DNA from: Streptomyces roseifaciens
GTDB lineage: Bacteria > Actinomycetota > Actinomycetes > Streptomycetales > Streptomycetaceae
NCBI RefSeq assembly: GCF_001445655.1
Contig: NZ_LNBE01000004.1
Span: 2,925,218 to 2,989,217, forward strand
Direction: 5' to 3'
DNA length: 64,000 bases
Made by a program: the position numbers and the translations under genes
Notes under the pieces: model-generated
Database searches by the model: none
What the model saw: the letters and a program-made list of their open reading frames with translations, nothing else
What the model was told of the DNA's origin: nothing
Shown: positions 54,710 through 64,000 of the stretch, piece by piece
How positions within the stretch are numbered: the first letter of the stretch is position 1
How the letters are laid out: each line of letters starts with the position of its first letter

Positions 54710-55672
54710 ATGAGTGCAGATGACAGCGGTTCCGCCCGCCCCCTGGTCTGGCTGCCCTTCCCGCCCGAGCGGATCGAAGGGCTCCCGGAGAGCCTCGACT
54801 ACGCCTTCTGGGACGGCGGGCCGGACTACCCGACCGACCCCGCCCGCTGCGACTTCTACGCGGTCCCGTACGTCACCGACCCCGAGCCGTGCCTGCGCCC
54901 GCTGCCCGCCATGACGCGCGTACGGGTCGTGCAGGCGCTCACCGCGGGCGTGGAGCACCTGCTGCCCGCCGTGGAGCGGCTGCCGAAGGGCGCCGTGCTG
55001 TGCAACGCCCGCGGGCTGCACGACGCGAGCACCGCCGAACTCGCCCTGGCCCTCACCCTCGCCTCGCTGCGCGACATCCCCGGCTTCGTGCGCGCGCAGG
55101 ACGCGGGGGAGTGGCGGCAGGGCTTCCGGCCGGCGCTGGCCGACAAGTCGGTGCTCATTGTGGGTTACGGTTCGATCGGCAGCGCCATTGAGGACCGGCT
55201 CGTGCCCTTCGAGTGCGCGCGGGTCACACGCGTCGCACGCTCCGCGCGGGACAGCGCGCGCGGTCCCGTGCATCCGATCGCCGCCCTGCCCGGCTTGCTG
55301 CCCGACGCCGACGTCGTGATTCTCGCGACCCCGCTCACCGAGGAGACCCGGGGGCTCGTCAACGCCGGTTTCCTGGCGCGGATGAAGGACGGGGCGCTGC
55401 TGGTGAACGTGGCGCGCGGTGCCGTCGTCGACACCAAGGCCCTTCTGGCCGAACTGGACGCAGGTCGGCTGCGTGCCGCACTGGACGTCACGGACCCCGA
55501 GCCGCTGCCGCCCGGGCACCCCCTGTGGAGCGCCCCGGGGGTGCTGATCACCCCCCATGTGGGTGGGCCCTCTTCGGCCTTTCTGCCGCGCGCCGAGCGG
55601 CTCCTGCGTGATCAGCTGGCCAGATTCGCCCTGGACGCGCCACTGCAAAATGTCGTAGTCATCGCCCGCTAG
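54710..55672 (+). CDS. D-2-hydroxyacid dehydrogenase
   Basis: 320-residue NAD(P)-dependent oxidoreductase. VGYGSIGSAIEDRL is the cofactor-binding site, ILATPLTEETRGLVN and NVARGAVVD hold the substrate Arg, DVTDPEPLP contains the Glu of the dyad, and ITPHVGG the catalytic His. The N-terminal half is short and diverges from serA. The exact substrate (glyoxylate, hydroxypyruvate or other) cannot be told. ATG at 54710. Confidence 0.92.
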   Translation: MSADDSGSARPLVWLPFPPERIEGLPESLDYAFWDGGPDYPTDPARCDFYAVPYVTDPEPCLRPLPAMTRVRVVQALTAGVEHLLPAVERLPKGAVLCNARGLHDASTAELALALTLASLRDIPGFVRAQDAGEWRQGFRPALADKSVLIVGYGSIGSAIEDRLVPFECARVTRVARSARDSARGPVHPIAALPGLLPDADVVILATPLTEETRGLVNAGFLARMKDGALLVNVARGAVVDTKALLAELDAGRLRAALDVTDPEPLPPGHPLWSAPGVLITPHVGGPSSAFLPRAERLLRDQLARFALDAPLQNVVVIAR

Positions 55673-55697
55673 TTACCACGTAGAGGTACCGTTCGAC

Positions 55698-55712
55698 TGC
55701 ACTCAGTGTCCA
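55698..55712. promoter_or_regulatory. BldD-like box upstream of the PAS-GGDEF-EAL gene
   Basis: The core ACTCAGTGT (55701-55709) fits the BldD half-palindrome ACnC(A/T)GnGT; in all, seven of the nine fixed positions of nTnACnC(A/T)GnGTnAn match. It lies about 150 bases before the chosen start, the place expected for control by c-di-GMP-bound BldD. I recall cdg genes as BldD targets. Confidence 0.5.
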
Positions 55713-55859
55713 TAACCCCGTGGCTGATTACGCTATGTATATGAGCTATGTCCCTGAGTGACGAGTCTGGTGTATCGTCCGGACGGGGGCTGCGGCGTGC
55801 ACAGGAACGGCCGCAGCGAGGACCGGAACTCGAGGGGGGCGACGGGCGATGCACGGCCA

Positions 55860-58800
55860 ATGGACGATCAACCCGACGCGGCTCACGCACCGACCACGAC
55901 CGCACTGTGCACCGCGACCGCACTGCGTGGCCACGCTGCTCCTGTGGCTCCCATGGATCCCGCTGCTGCGGACGGCGGCGCGGTGAGCGCCCCAGGGGCG
56001 GCCCTGTCCCGCCCGTCCGGCGGCTCGGGCCCGGTCTCCCAGCTGCTGCTGGCCCTCGTCTGCGGCGGCTATGCCACGGGCGCGGCCTTCGGCTGGGGAT
56101 CGAGCGAGCTCGCCTCCGCCATGGGCGACTTCGGCCTCGGCGGCGCGGCCGTCCTCGCCGCCGTCTCCTGCTTCTGGTACGGGCGCACGCACCGCACCCG
56201 GTTCCGGCTCGCCTGGTTCCTCTTCGCCGCGTCCTCGGCCATGGCCGGCCTCGGCAACGTTGTCTGGGGCTGGTACGAGGTCGTCATGGACGCCCGCGTC
56301 CCGACGCCCTCCGTGGCCGACTTCTGCTTCCTGCTCTTCGCGCCGCCGGCCATCATCGGCCTGCTGGTCCTCGCCCGCCGCCCCGTCACCCGGGCCGGCT
56401 GGGTGTGCCTGGCCCTCGACGCCTGGCTCACCGGCGGTTCGCTGCTCACGCTCTCCTGGAGCCTCGCGCTCGCGCACACCGCCCACTTCGAGGGCGAGAG
56501 CGTCGCCCACGCCGCGCTCTCCCTGGCCTATCCGCTGCTGGACATCGCCCTGGTGTCCATGGTGCTGGCCCTGCACTTCCGGCGCTCGACAGCCAACCGC
56601 TCGGCCATCAACACCGCCATCGCGGCCCTCGCCCTGACGGTCCTGTGCGACGCCCTGTTCACCTCGCCGCTGCTGCGCTCGCACTACCGCTCGGGCCAGA
56701 TCCTCGACGCCGGCTGGTTCGCGGGCTACATGCTCATGGCGTACGCCCCCTGGGTCGCGCGCGAGGACGGCGACGACGCCGCCCCGCCCCGCTCGGCCCA
56801 GCACCCGCACCACCCCAGCCGTCCCATCGCCGGCTCCCTCGCGGCCCTCACGCCGTACCTGGCCGCAGCCGTGTGCACCCTGGGCATCCTCTACAACGTC
56901 CTGGACGGCCACCAGGTCGACAAAGTCGTCCTGTTCACCGGCTGCACGGTCGTCCTGGCCCTGGTGATCCGCCAGGGCATCATGCTGCTGGACAACATCT
57001 CCCTCACCCAGGAACTGGCCCAGAAGGAGAACCACTTCCGCTCCCTCGTCCAGGGCTCCAGCGACGTGATCATGATCGCCGCGCCCACGGGCATACTGCG
57101 CTACGTCAGCCCGGCCGCCGCCGGGGTCTACGGGCGCGAGGCCGAAGACCTCGTCGGCTCCGAGCTGGCCTCGCTGATCCACCCGGAGGACCTGGGCAGA
57201 GTCGTCCACGAGGTGCGCCGCTTCCTCGCGGCGCCGCCCGCCGAGGAGCCCACGACCCGCATCGAGTGCCGCTTCCGCTCCGGCGGCGGCGAGTGGCTCA
57301 ACGTCGAGTCCACCGTCAACCGCCACCACGGCGGCCTGATCTTCAACAGCCGCGACGTCACCGAGCGCGTCCGCCTCCAGGCCCAGCTCCAGCACACGGC
57401 CGAGCACGACCCGCTCACCGACCTGCCCAACCGCGCCCTGTTCACCAAGCGCGTCCAGCAGGCCCTCACCGGCCGCAGAGCGACCGACGCGGGCACCGCC
57501 GTGCTCTTCATCGACCTCGACGGCTTCAAGGCGGTGAACGACAGCGTCGGCCACCAAGCCGGCGACGAGCTGCTCGTCCAGGCGGCCCGTCGCCTCCAGG
57601 ACTCCGTCCGCGCGGGCGACTCCACGGCCCGCTTCGGAGGCGACGAGTTCGCGGCGCTGATCATCGGTGACGGCACCCGTGACCCCGCCGCCCGGGAGTA
57701 CCGCATCCACGAGATCGCCGACCGGCTGCGGATCACCCTCTCCCAGCCCTACCGCGTGGAAGGAGGCACCGAGGTCCGCGTCGCCGCCAGCATCGGCGTG
57801 GCCTTCGCCGAGCCCGGCATCACCCCGGGCGAGCTGATGCGCAACGCCGACCTCGCGATGTACCGCGCCAAGCAGGCCGGCAAGGGGCGCGTGGAGCTCT
57901 ACGCACCGCAGATGCAGGCCGACGTGGTCCGCCGCGCCGAGCTCGCCACCCGGCTGCGCACCGCCCTGCACGAGGGCGAGTTCGCCCTGCTGCACCAGCC
58001 CGTCGTCGACCTGGGCACGGGCACGGTCACCGCGGTGGCCGCCCAGCCCCGCTGGCGCTCCGCCCAGGGAATACTGTTCACTCCTGCGGAGTATCTCCGC
58101 GTGGCCGAGAACGACCGGGGCGACGAGGCCGCCCGCATCGCCGAGCTGGGCCGCTGGACGGTGGAGAAGGCCGTCGAGCAGGCCGCCCAGCGCTGCCGCG
58201 CGGGCCACCCCGTGCCCGTGTACGTCCGGCTGTCGGCCGCCCGGCTGATGGACAGGTCGCTGCCCGCCAAGAACCTGGAGGGGCTGCTGATCCGCCACGG
58301 GCTGCCCTCCGGCGCGCTCGTCCTGGAGCTGTCCGGAAGCGACCCCCGGGTGCCCCTGGACGAGCTGGAGCGGCGCCTGGCCGCCCTGCGCCGGATGGGG
58401 GTGCGGATCGCCCTCGACGGCTTCGGCAGCGGCTATGCCGCCATCAGCGCCCTGCGCCGGCTGCCCATCGACACCCTCAAGCTCGACCGGGGGCTGGTCG
58501 ACGGCGTGGTGGAGTCCGCCCGGCTGCACAAGATCACCGCCGGGCTGCTGAGGATCGCCACCGACCTGGGCATGCAGTCCGTCGCCGACGGGGTCGACGT
58601 GCCCGAGCAGGCGCTCGCCCTGCGCGCCATGGGCTGCACCCATGCCCTGGGCGCCGCCTTCGCCGGGCCGCTCGACGAGCACCGCCTGCGGCACGCGCTG
58701 AACCTCGGGGCCTACCCCGTCCCCGGCGCGCCGGTGGATGGCGCAAAAGCGTGGGTCGGAGGCGGCGCCCTGCCCGCAGGAGCAGTACCGTCCGCTACGC

Positions 58801-58883
58801 GATCCGGGTCCGCGGGGGGCGCCGGATCACTCGCCCATGCTCCATTGCGCTCAAATAATGAGACGCCCGTCCCACCCACTTGA
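55860..58883 (+). CDS. Membrane PAS-GGDEF-EAL protein (CdgE-like, likely diguanylate cyclase)
   Basis: 1007 residues from ATG at 55860; a GTG at 55758 or 55982 is also possible. About eight membrane helices (residues 55-390), a PAS domain (NHFRSLVQGSSDVIMIAAPTG onward), GGDEF intact at residues 593-597 with the RxxD inhibitory site RAGD at 584-587, and a C-terminal EAL domain that is worn out. At the EAL position the sequence is VAA (726-728), NVS is replaced by RLSA, DDFGTGYSSL by DGFGSGYAAI, and EGVE by DGVD. The protein should make rather than degrade c-di-GMP. It lies next to ilvB, as does CdgE (SCO5511, from memory). The gene's end meets the ilvB leader. Confidence 0.85.
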   Translation: MDDQPDAAHAPTTTALCTATALRGHAAPVAPMDPAAADGGAVSAPGAALSRPSGGSGPVSQLLLALVCGGYATGAAFGWGSSELASAMGDFGLGGAAVLAAVSCFWYGRTHRTRFRLAWFLFAASSAMAGLGNVVWGWYEVVMDARVPTPSVADFCFLLFAPPAIIGLLVLARRPVTRAGWVCLALDAWLTGGSLLTLSWSLALAHTAHFEGESVAHAALSLAYPLLDIALVSMVLALHFRRSTANRSAINTAIAALALTVLCDALFTSPLLRSHYRSGQILDAGWFAGYMLMAYAPWVAREDGDDAAPPRSAQHPHHPSRPIAGSLAALTPYLAAAVCTLGILYNVLDGHQVDKVVLFTGCTVVLALVIRQGIMLLDNISLTQELAQKENHFRSLVQGSSDVIMIAAPTGILRYVSPAAAGVYGREAEDLVGSELASLIHPEDLGRVVHEVRRFLAAPPAEEPTTRIECRFRSGGGEWLNVESTVNRHHGGLIFNSRDVTERVRLQAQLQHTAEHDPLTDLPNRALFTKRVQQALTGRRATDAGTAVLFIDLDGFKAVNDSVGHQAGDELLVQAARRLQDSVRAGDSTARFGGDEFAALIIGDGTRDPAAREYRIHEIADRLRITLSQPYRVEGGTEVRVAASIGVAFAEPGITPGELMRNADLAMYRAKQAGKGRVELYAPQMQADVVRRAELATRLRTALHEGEFALLHQPVVDLGTGTVTAVAAQPRWRSAQGILFTPAEYLRVAENDRGDEAARIAELGRWTVEKAVEQAAQRCRAGHPVPVYVRLSAARLMDRSLPAKNLEGLLIRHGLPSGALVLELSGSDPRVPLDELERRLAALRRMGVRIALDGFGSGYAAISALRRLPIDTLKLDRGLVDGVVESARLHKITAGLLRIATDLGMQSVADGVDVPEQALALRAMGCTHALGAAFAGPLDEHRLRHALNLGAYPVPGAPVDGAKAWVGGGALPAGAVPSATRSGSAGGAGSLAHAPLRSNNETPVPPT

Positions 58884-58916
58884 CACTTCCCAGGTGGCGG
58901 GTGGAGGGTCGGTTCC

Positions 58917-58958
58917 ATGCGCACCCGAATTCTCGTACTTGGAAAGCGCGTCGGCTGA
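58917..58958 (+). CDS. ilvB operon leader peptide (attenuation)
   Basis: 13-codon open frame reading MRTRILVLGKRVG. Codons 5-8 are Ile-Leu-Val-Leu (ATT CTC GTA CTT), three of them rare in this genome, so ribosome stalling would report low branched-chain aminoacyl-tRNA. GGAGGG sits 8 bases before the ATG. A terminator at 59000 and ilvB at 59133 follow, as in the well-known attenuation arrangement of the actinobacterial ilvB leader. Confidence 0.93.
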   Translation: MRTRILVLGKRVG

Positions 58959-58999
58959 AGCAGGCCCTTCACACGCCCTGCTGACCACACCGGCGCGCT

Positions 59000-59036
59000 C
59001 CCCTCGCTTGCCTCACGGCACGAGGGGTTTTTTGTT
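59000..59036 (+). terminator. ilvB attenuator terminator
   Basis: CCCCTCG (59000-59006) pairs with CGAGGGG (59021-59027), an inner TGCC/GGCA stem with TCAC loop reinforces it, and TTTTTTG follows, a textbook intrinsic terminator and the only one here with a long T-run. It lies 41 bases after the leader-peptide stop and 96 bases before ilvB. The antiterminator would form when the ribosome stalls at the BCAA codons. Confidence 0.9.
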
Positions 59037-59132
59037 GCACTAGAACGTGACAGACCCACCCAAACCGACCTCCGCTCAACCAGTCGAACCCGTCGATCGA
59101 ACCCGTCGAAATCCTTCGAGAAGAGAATGTCG

Positions 59133-61028
59133 ATGACCGAGCAGGCCACCGGGGCCCACCATCCGCAGCCGCGGGCCCGTAACGGCGCGGCGCACCAGCC
59201 CGCCACCGTCGAGCACGTCACGGGCGCGCAGTCCCTCATCCGCTCGCTGGAGGAGGTCGGTGCCGAGATCGTGTTCGGGATCCCGGGAGGGGCGATCCTC
59301 CCCGCGTACGACCCGATGATGGACTCCTCGAAGGTCCGCCACGTCCTGGTCCGCCACGAGCAGGGCGCGGGCCACGCCGCGACCGGATACGCCCAGGCCA
59401 CGGGCAAGGTCGGCGTCTGCATGGCCACCTCCGGCCCCGGTGCCACCAACCTCGTCACGCCGATCGCCGACGCCCACATGGACTCCGTCCCGCTGGTCGC
59501 CATCACCGGCCAGGTCGCCTCCAAGGCGATCGGCACGGACGCCTTCCAGGAGGCGGACATCTGCGGCATCACCATGCCGATCACCAAGCACAACTGGCTG
59601 GTGACCGACCCCGCAGAGATCCCCCGCACCATCGCCGAGGCCTTCCACGTCGCGTCCACCGGCCGCCCCGGCCCCGTGCTCGTCGACATCGCCAAGGACG
59701 CCCTGCAGGCGCAGACCACCTTCAGCTGGCCCCCGCACACCGACCTGCCCGGTTACCGCCCGGTCACCAAGCCGCACAGCAAGCAGATCCGCGAGGCCGC
59801 CAAGCTGATCAGCCAGGCCGCCCGCCCCGTGCTCTACGTCGGCGGCGGCGTCCTCAAGGCCCGCGCGACCGCCGAACTGAAGGTGCTCGCCGAGCTGACC
59901 GGCGCCCCCGTCACCACCACCCTGATGGCCCTCGGCGCCTTCCCCGACAGCCACCCGCAGCACCTGGGCATGCCCGGCATGCACGGCTCGGTCGCCGCCG
60001 TCACCGCCCTGCAGAAGGCCGACCTGATCATCGCCCTCGGCGCCCGCTTCGACGACCGCGTCACGGGCAAGCTGGACTCCTTCGCCCCGTACGCCAAGAT
60101 CGTCCACGCCGACATCGACCCCGCGGAGATCGGCAAGAACCGCGCCGCCGACGTGCCGATCGTCGGTGACGCCCGCGAGGTCATCGCCGACCTGATCGTC
60201 GCCATCCAGGCCGAGCACGCCGAGGGCCGCACGGGCGAGGCCGCCGGGACGGGATACGCGGCCTGGTGGCAGGACCTCAACCGCTGGCGCGACACCTACC
60301 CCCTCGGCTACGACCAGCCCGACGACGGCAGCCTCTCCCCGCAGCAGGTCATCCAGCGCATCGGGCAGCTCGCGCCGAAGGACACCATCTACGCCGCGGG
60401 CGTCGGCCAGCACCAGATGTGGGCCGCCCACTTCATCGACTACGAGCAGCCCGCCACCTGGCTCAACTCCGGCGGCGCCGGGACCATGGGCTACTCCGTC
60501 CCCGCCGCGATGGGCGCCAAGGCCGGCATGCCCGACCGCACCGTGTGGGCCATCGACGGCGACGGCTGCTTCCAGATGACCAATCAGGAACTGGTCACCT
60601 GCGCGCTCAACGACATCCCGGTCAAGGTCGCCATCATCAACAACGGCGCCCTCGGCATGGTCCGCCAGTGGCAGACCCTGTTCTACAACCAGCGCTACTC
60701 CAACACGGTGCTCCACGCGGGCCCGGCCGTCTCCAACGGCGGCTCCGCCACGGGCGCCGGCACCGAGCCCTGCGCCGGAACCCGCGTCCCGGACTTCGTC
60801 AAGCTCGCCGAGGCCATGGGCTGCGTCGGCATCCGCTGCGAGCGCCCGGACCAGCTCGACGCCGTCATCGAGAAGGCCAACGCCATCAACGACCGGCCCG
60901 TCGTGATCGACTTCATCGTCCACCAGGACGCCATGGTCTGGCCGATGGTCGCCGCAGGCACCTCCAACGACGAGATCCTCGCCGCGCGCGGAGTCCGCCC
61001 GGACTTCGGCGACACCGAGGACGACTGA
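59133..61028 (+). CDS. ilvB: Acetolactate synthase large subunit
   Basis: Catalytic subunit of the first common step in valine, leucine and isoleucine synthesis; uses ThDP and FAD. 631 residues from ATG at 59133, chosen because GAGAAGAG precedes it at good spacing; an ATG at 59127 would add two residues. [13 protein letters not shown] with the ThDP Glu in [24 protein letters not shown]-like block ([13 protein letters not shown]) and the ThDP motif [15 protein letters not shown]...NN are present. It is the first enzyme gene after the attenuator and is followed by ilvN. Confidence 0.97.
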   Translation: MTEQATGAHHPQPRARNGAAHQPATVEHVTGAQSLIRSLEEVGAEIVFGIPGGAILPAYDPMMDSSKVRHVLVRHEQGAGHAATGYAQATGKVGVCMATSGPGATNLVTPIADAHMDSVPLVAITGQVASKAIGTDAFQEADICGITMPITKHNWLVTDPAEIPRTIAEAFHVASTGRPGPVLVDIAKDALQAQTTFSWPPHTDLPGYRPVTKPHSKQIREAAKLISQAARPVLYVGGGVLKARATAELKVLAELTGAPVTTTLMALGAFPDSHPQHLGMPGMHGSVAAVTALQKADLIIALGARFDDRVTGKLDSFAPYAKIVHADIDPAEIGKNRAADVPIVGDAREVIADLIVAIQAEHAEGRTGEAAGTGYAAWWQDLNRWRDTYPLGYDQPDDGSLSPQQVIQRIGQLAPKDTIYAAGVGQHQMWAAHFIDYEQPATWLNSGGAGTMGYSVPAAMGAKAGMPDRTVWAIDGDGCFQMTNQELVTCALNDIPVKVAIINNGALGMVRQWQTLFYNQRYSNTVLHAGPAVSNGGSATGAGTEPCAGTRVPDFVKLAEAMGCVGIRCERPDQLDAVIEKANAINDRPVVIDFIVHQDAMVWPMVAAGTSNDEILAARGVRPDFGDTEDD

Positions 61029-61076
61029 CGGACCGCCGACGACAGATGACAGAGGCCTGACGAGGAAGAGAACCTG

Positions 61077-62757
<1,681 letters not shown>

Positions 62758-62772
62758 GCGCACTCCGCGCCG

Positions 62773-62818
62773 CACGGGCGCCGGGCGGGCCGGGAAACCG
62801 GCCCGCCCGGCGCCCGTG
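62773..62818 (+). terminator. ilvBNC operon terminator
   Basis: A perfect 21-bp stem (62773-62793 with 62798-62818) with a GAAA tetraloop 15 bases after the ilvC stop. The longest perfect hairpin I noticed in the window. Confidence 0.95.
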
Positions 62819-62983
62819 GGCGAAGCTCGCGCGACGGCGCGGCAACCGCCGATACACTGCACACCAACAAGCGCGTACCAGGCTCACAGCGTCGTGCGTC
62901 TTCCACGCGGCTGCCTGCCCCCTTCACCGCCTGCGGCCGTCGGGACGGCCGTCCGCCATGGACCAGTGAGGACTGAGGACTCC

Positions 62984-64000
62984 GTGAGCACTGTTTCGCC
63001 CCGCAAACCCGTCGTGCTGATCGCCGAGGAGCTCTCCCCGGCCACCGTCGACGCGCTCGGCCCCGACTTCGAGATCCGGCACTGCAACGGCGCCGACCGC
63101 GCGGAGCTGCTGCCCGCCGTCGCCGACGTCGACGCCGTGCTCGTGCGCAGCGCCACGAAGATCGACGCGGAGGCCATCGCCGCCGCGAAGAAGCTGCGGG
63201 TCGTCGCCCGCGCCGGCGTCGGCCTGGACAACGTCGACGTCTCCGCCGCCACCAAGGCCGGCGTGATGGTCGTGAACGCCCCGACCTCCAACATCGTCAC
63301 CGCCGCCGAGCTCGCCTGCGGCCTGCTCATCGCCACCGCCCGCAACATCCCGCAGGCCAACTCCGCGCTGAAGAACGGCGAGTGGAAGCGCTCCAAGTAC
63401 ACCGGCGTCGAGCTGTCCGAGAAGACCCTCGGCGTCGTCGGCCTCGGCCGGATCGGCGTCCTCGTCGCCCAGCGGATGTCCGCCTTCGGGATGAAGGTCG
63501 TCGCCTACGACCCGTACGTCCAGCCCGCCCGCGCCGCCCAGATGGGCGTCAAGCTGCTGACGCTCGACGAGCTCCTCGAGGTCGCGGACTTCATCACCGT
63601 GCACCTGCCCAAGACGCCCGAGACGCTCGGGCTCATCGGCGACGAGGCCCTGCGCAAGGTCAAGCCCAGCGTCCGGATCGTCAACGCCGCGCGCGGCGGC
63701 ATCGTGGACGAGACGGCGCTCGCCGCGGCGCTCAAGGAGGGCCGCGTCGCGGGCGCGGGCCTCGACGTCTACGCCTCGGAGCCGTGCACCGACTCCCCCC
63801 TCTTCGAGTTCGACAACGTGGTGGCCACCCCGCACCTCGGCGCCTCCACCGGCGAGGCACAGGAGAAGGCCGGCATCGCCGTCGCCCGGTCGGTGCGGCT
63901 CGCCCTCGCCGGAGAGCTGGTGCCGGACGCGGTCAACGTCCAGGGCGGTGTCATCGCCGAGGACGTCAAGCCCGCCCTGCCGCTGGCCGAGAAGCTCGGC
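62984..64000 (+). CDS. serA: D-3-phosphoglycerate dehydrogenase, 3' end outside window
   Basis: First enzyme of the phosphorylated serine pathway. GTG at 62984, with GAGGA upstream, opens a frame that runs to the window edge; 339 of about 530 residues are visible. The catalytic domain is clear: NVDVSAATKAGVMVVNAPTSN, the cofactor motif VVGLGRIGVLVAQRM, NAARGGIVDE with the active Arg, and the catalytic His in TPHLGASTGEAQEKAG. The C-terminal ASB and ACT domains should follow beyond the edge. It has its own upstream region after the strong ilvC terminator, so it is likely transcribed separately. Confidence 0.97.
   Translation, partial: MSTVSPRKPVVLIAEELSPATVDALGPDFEIRHCNGADRAELLPAVADVDAVLVRSATKIDAEAIAAAKKLRVVARAGVGLDNVDVSAATKAGVMVVNAPTSNIVTAAELACGLLIATARNIPQANSALKNGEWKRSKYTGVELSEKTLGVVGLGRIGVLVAQRMSAFGMKVVAYDPYVQPARAAQMGVKLLTLDELLEVADFITVHLPKTPETLGLIGDEALRKVKPSVRIVNAARGGIVDETALAAALKEGRVAGAGLDVYASEPCTDSPLFEFDNVVATPHLGASTGEAQEKAGIAVARSVRLALAGELVPDAVNVQGGVIAEDVKPALPLAEKLG

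Noticed and set aside
58880..58885. TTGACA as the ilvB promoter -35
   Set aside because: At the right distance there is no -10; the place is filled by the leader ribosome site. The promoter is likely further upstream in the end of the previous gene.

Overview
The window is chromosomal DNA from a high-GC actinomycete, almost certainly a Streptomyces. The evidence is strong third-position G/C bias in every gene, frequent GTG and occasional TTG starts, many lipoproteins and secreted proteins, mycothiol-type DinB proteins, BldD/bldA-type signals, and a gene order (calcium-binding protein, sdaA-glyA-gcvH-gcvT, opp, mnmA, ligA, gatCAB, ilvBNC-serA) that I recall from the conserved core of Streptomyces chromosomes. 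No tRNA, rRNA, CRISPR array, insertion sequence, prophage or biosynthetic cluster was seen. Both edge genes are cut: a carboxylesterase at the left and serA at the right.

Layout. 1-7.3 kb: carboxylesterase end, a two-gene heterodimeric ABC exporter and the glycogen debranching enzyme glgX. 7.7-13.6 kb: L,D-transpeptidase, enoyl-CoA hydratase, HATPase-type regulator, EF-hand protein behind an AT-rich upstream region, cutA, secreted proteins and lipoproteins. 13.7-18.4 kb: a serine/glycine operon, gcvT-gcvH-glyA-sdaA on the minus strand, behind a tandem glycine riboswitch. 18.6-21.8 kb: P-loop protein, secreted helical protein and two tandem SseB-like proteins. 22.1-28.3 kb: a complete peptide ABC importer in the order C-A-B-D-F. 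28.3-33.5 kb: TRIC-type channel, thioesterase, a DinB-like/WYL-regulator pair with a clear palindrome between them, cysteine desulfurase and an amidase. 33.9-42.5 kb: mnmA, LOG-like protein, SDR, and a MarR-MFS-MetE-like-ligA run. 42.8-48.8 kb: a GGDEF-EAL protein and gatC-gatA-(small membrane protein)-gatB. 49-55.7 kb: secreted protein, MMPL transporter, PQQ-type sugar dehydrogenase lipoprotein, aldo/keto reductase and D-2-hydroxyacid dehydrogenase. 55.9-64 kb: a PAS-GGDEF-EAL protein, the ilvB leader and attenuator, ilvB-ilvN-ilvC and the start of serA.

How the genes work together. Two amino-acid modules stand out. Glycine sensed by the riboswitch should drive glycine cleavage, the glycine/serine exchange and serine deamination. 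Branched-chain amino-acid supply is read by a 13-codon leader peptide (Ile-Leu-Val-Leu) that controls ilvBNC. Cysteine desulfurase beside mnmA fits sulfur supply for tRNA 2-thiouridine, and gatCAB completes glutaminyl/asparaginyl-tRNA. Two c-di-GMP proteins lie 11 kb apart with complementary active sites: the first has an intact EAL domain and a TTA codon, the second an intact GGDEF with I-site and a ruined EAL.

The least expected observations are a 46-bp intergenic repeat family (three copies, conserved ends, variable middle), the single TTA codon found in the annotated genes (in the GGDEF-EAL gene), a small membrane protein locked into the gat operon, and regulatory palindromes beside the WYL and MarR regulators. 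I found no clear large undescribed system; this is mostly core genome with interesting regulation.
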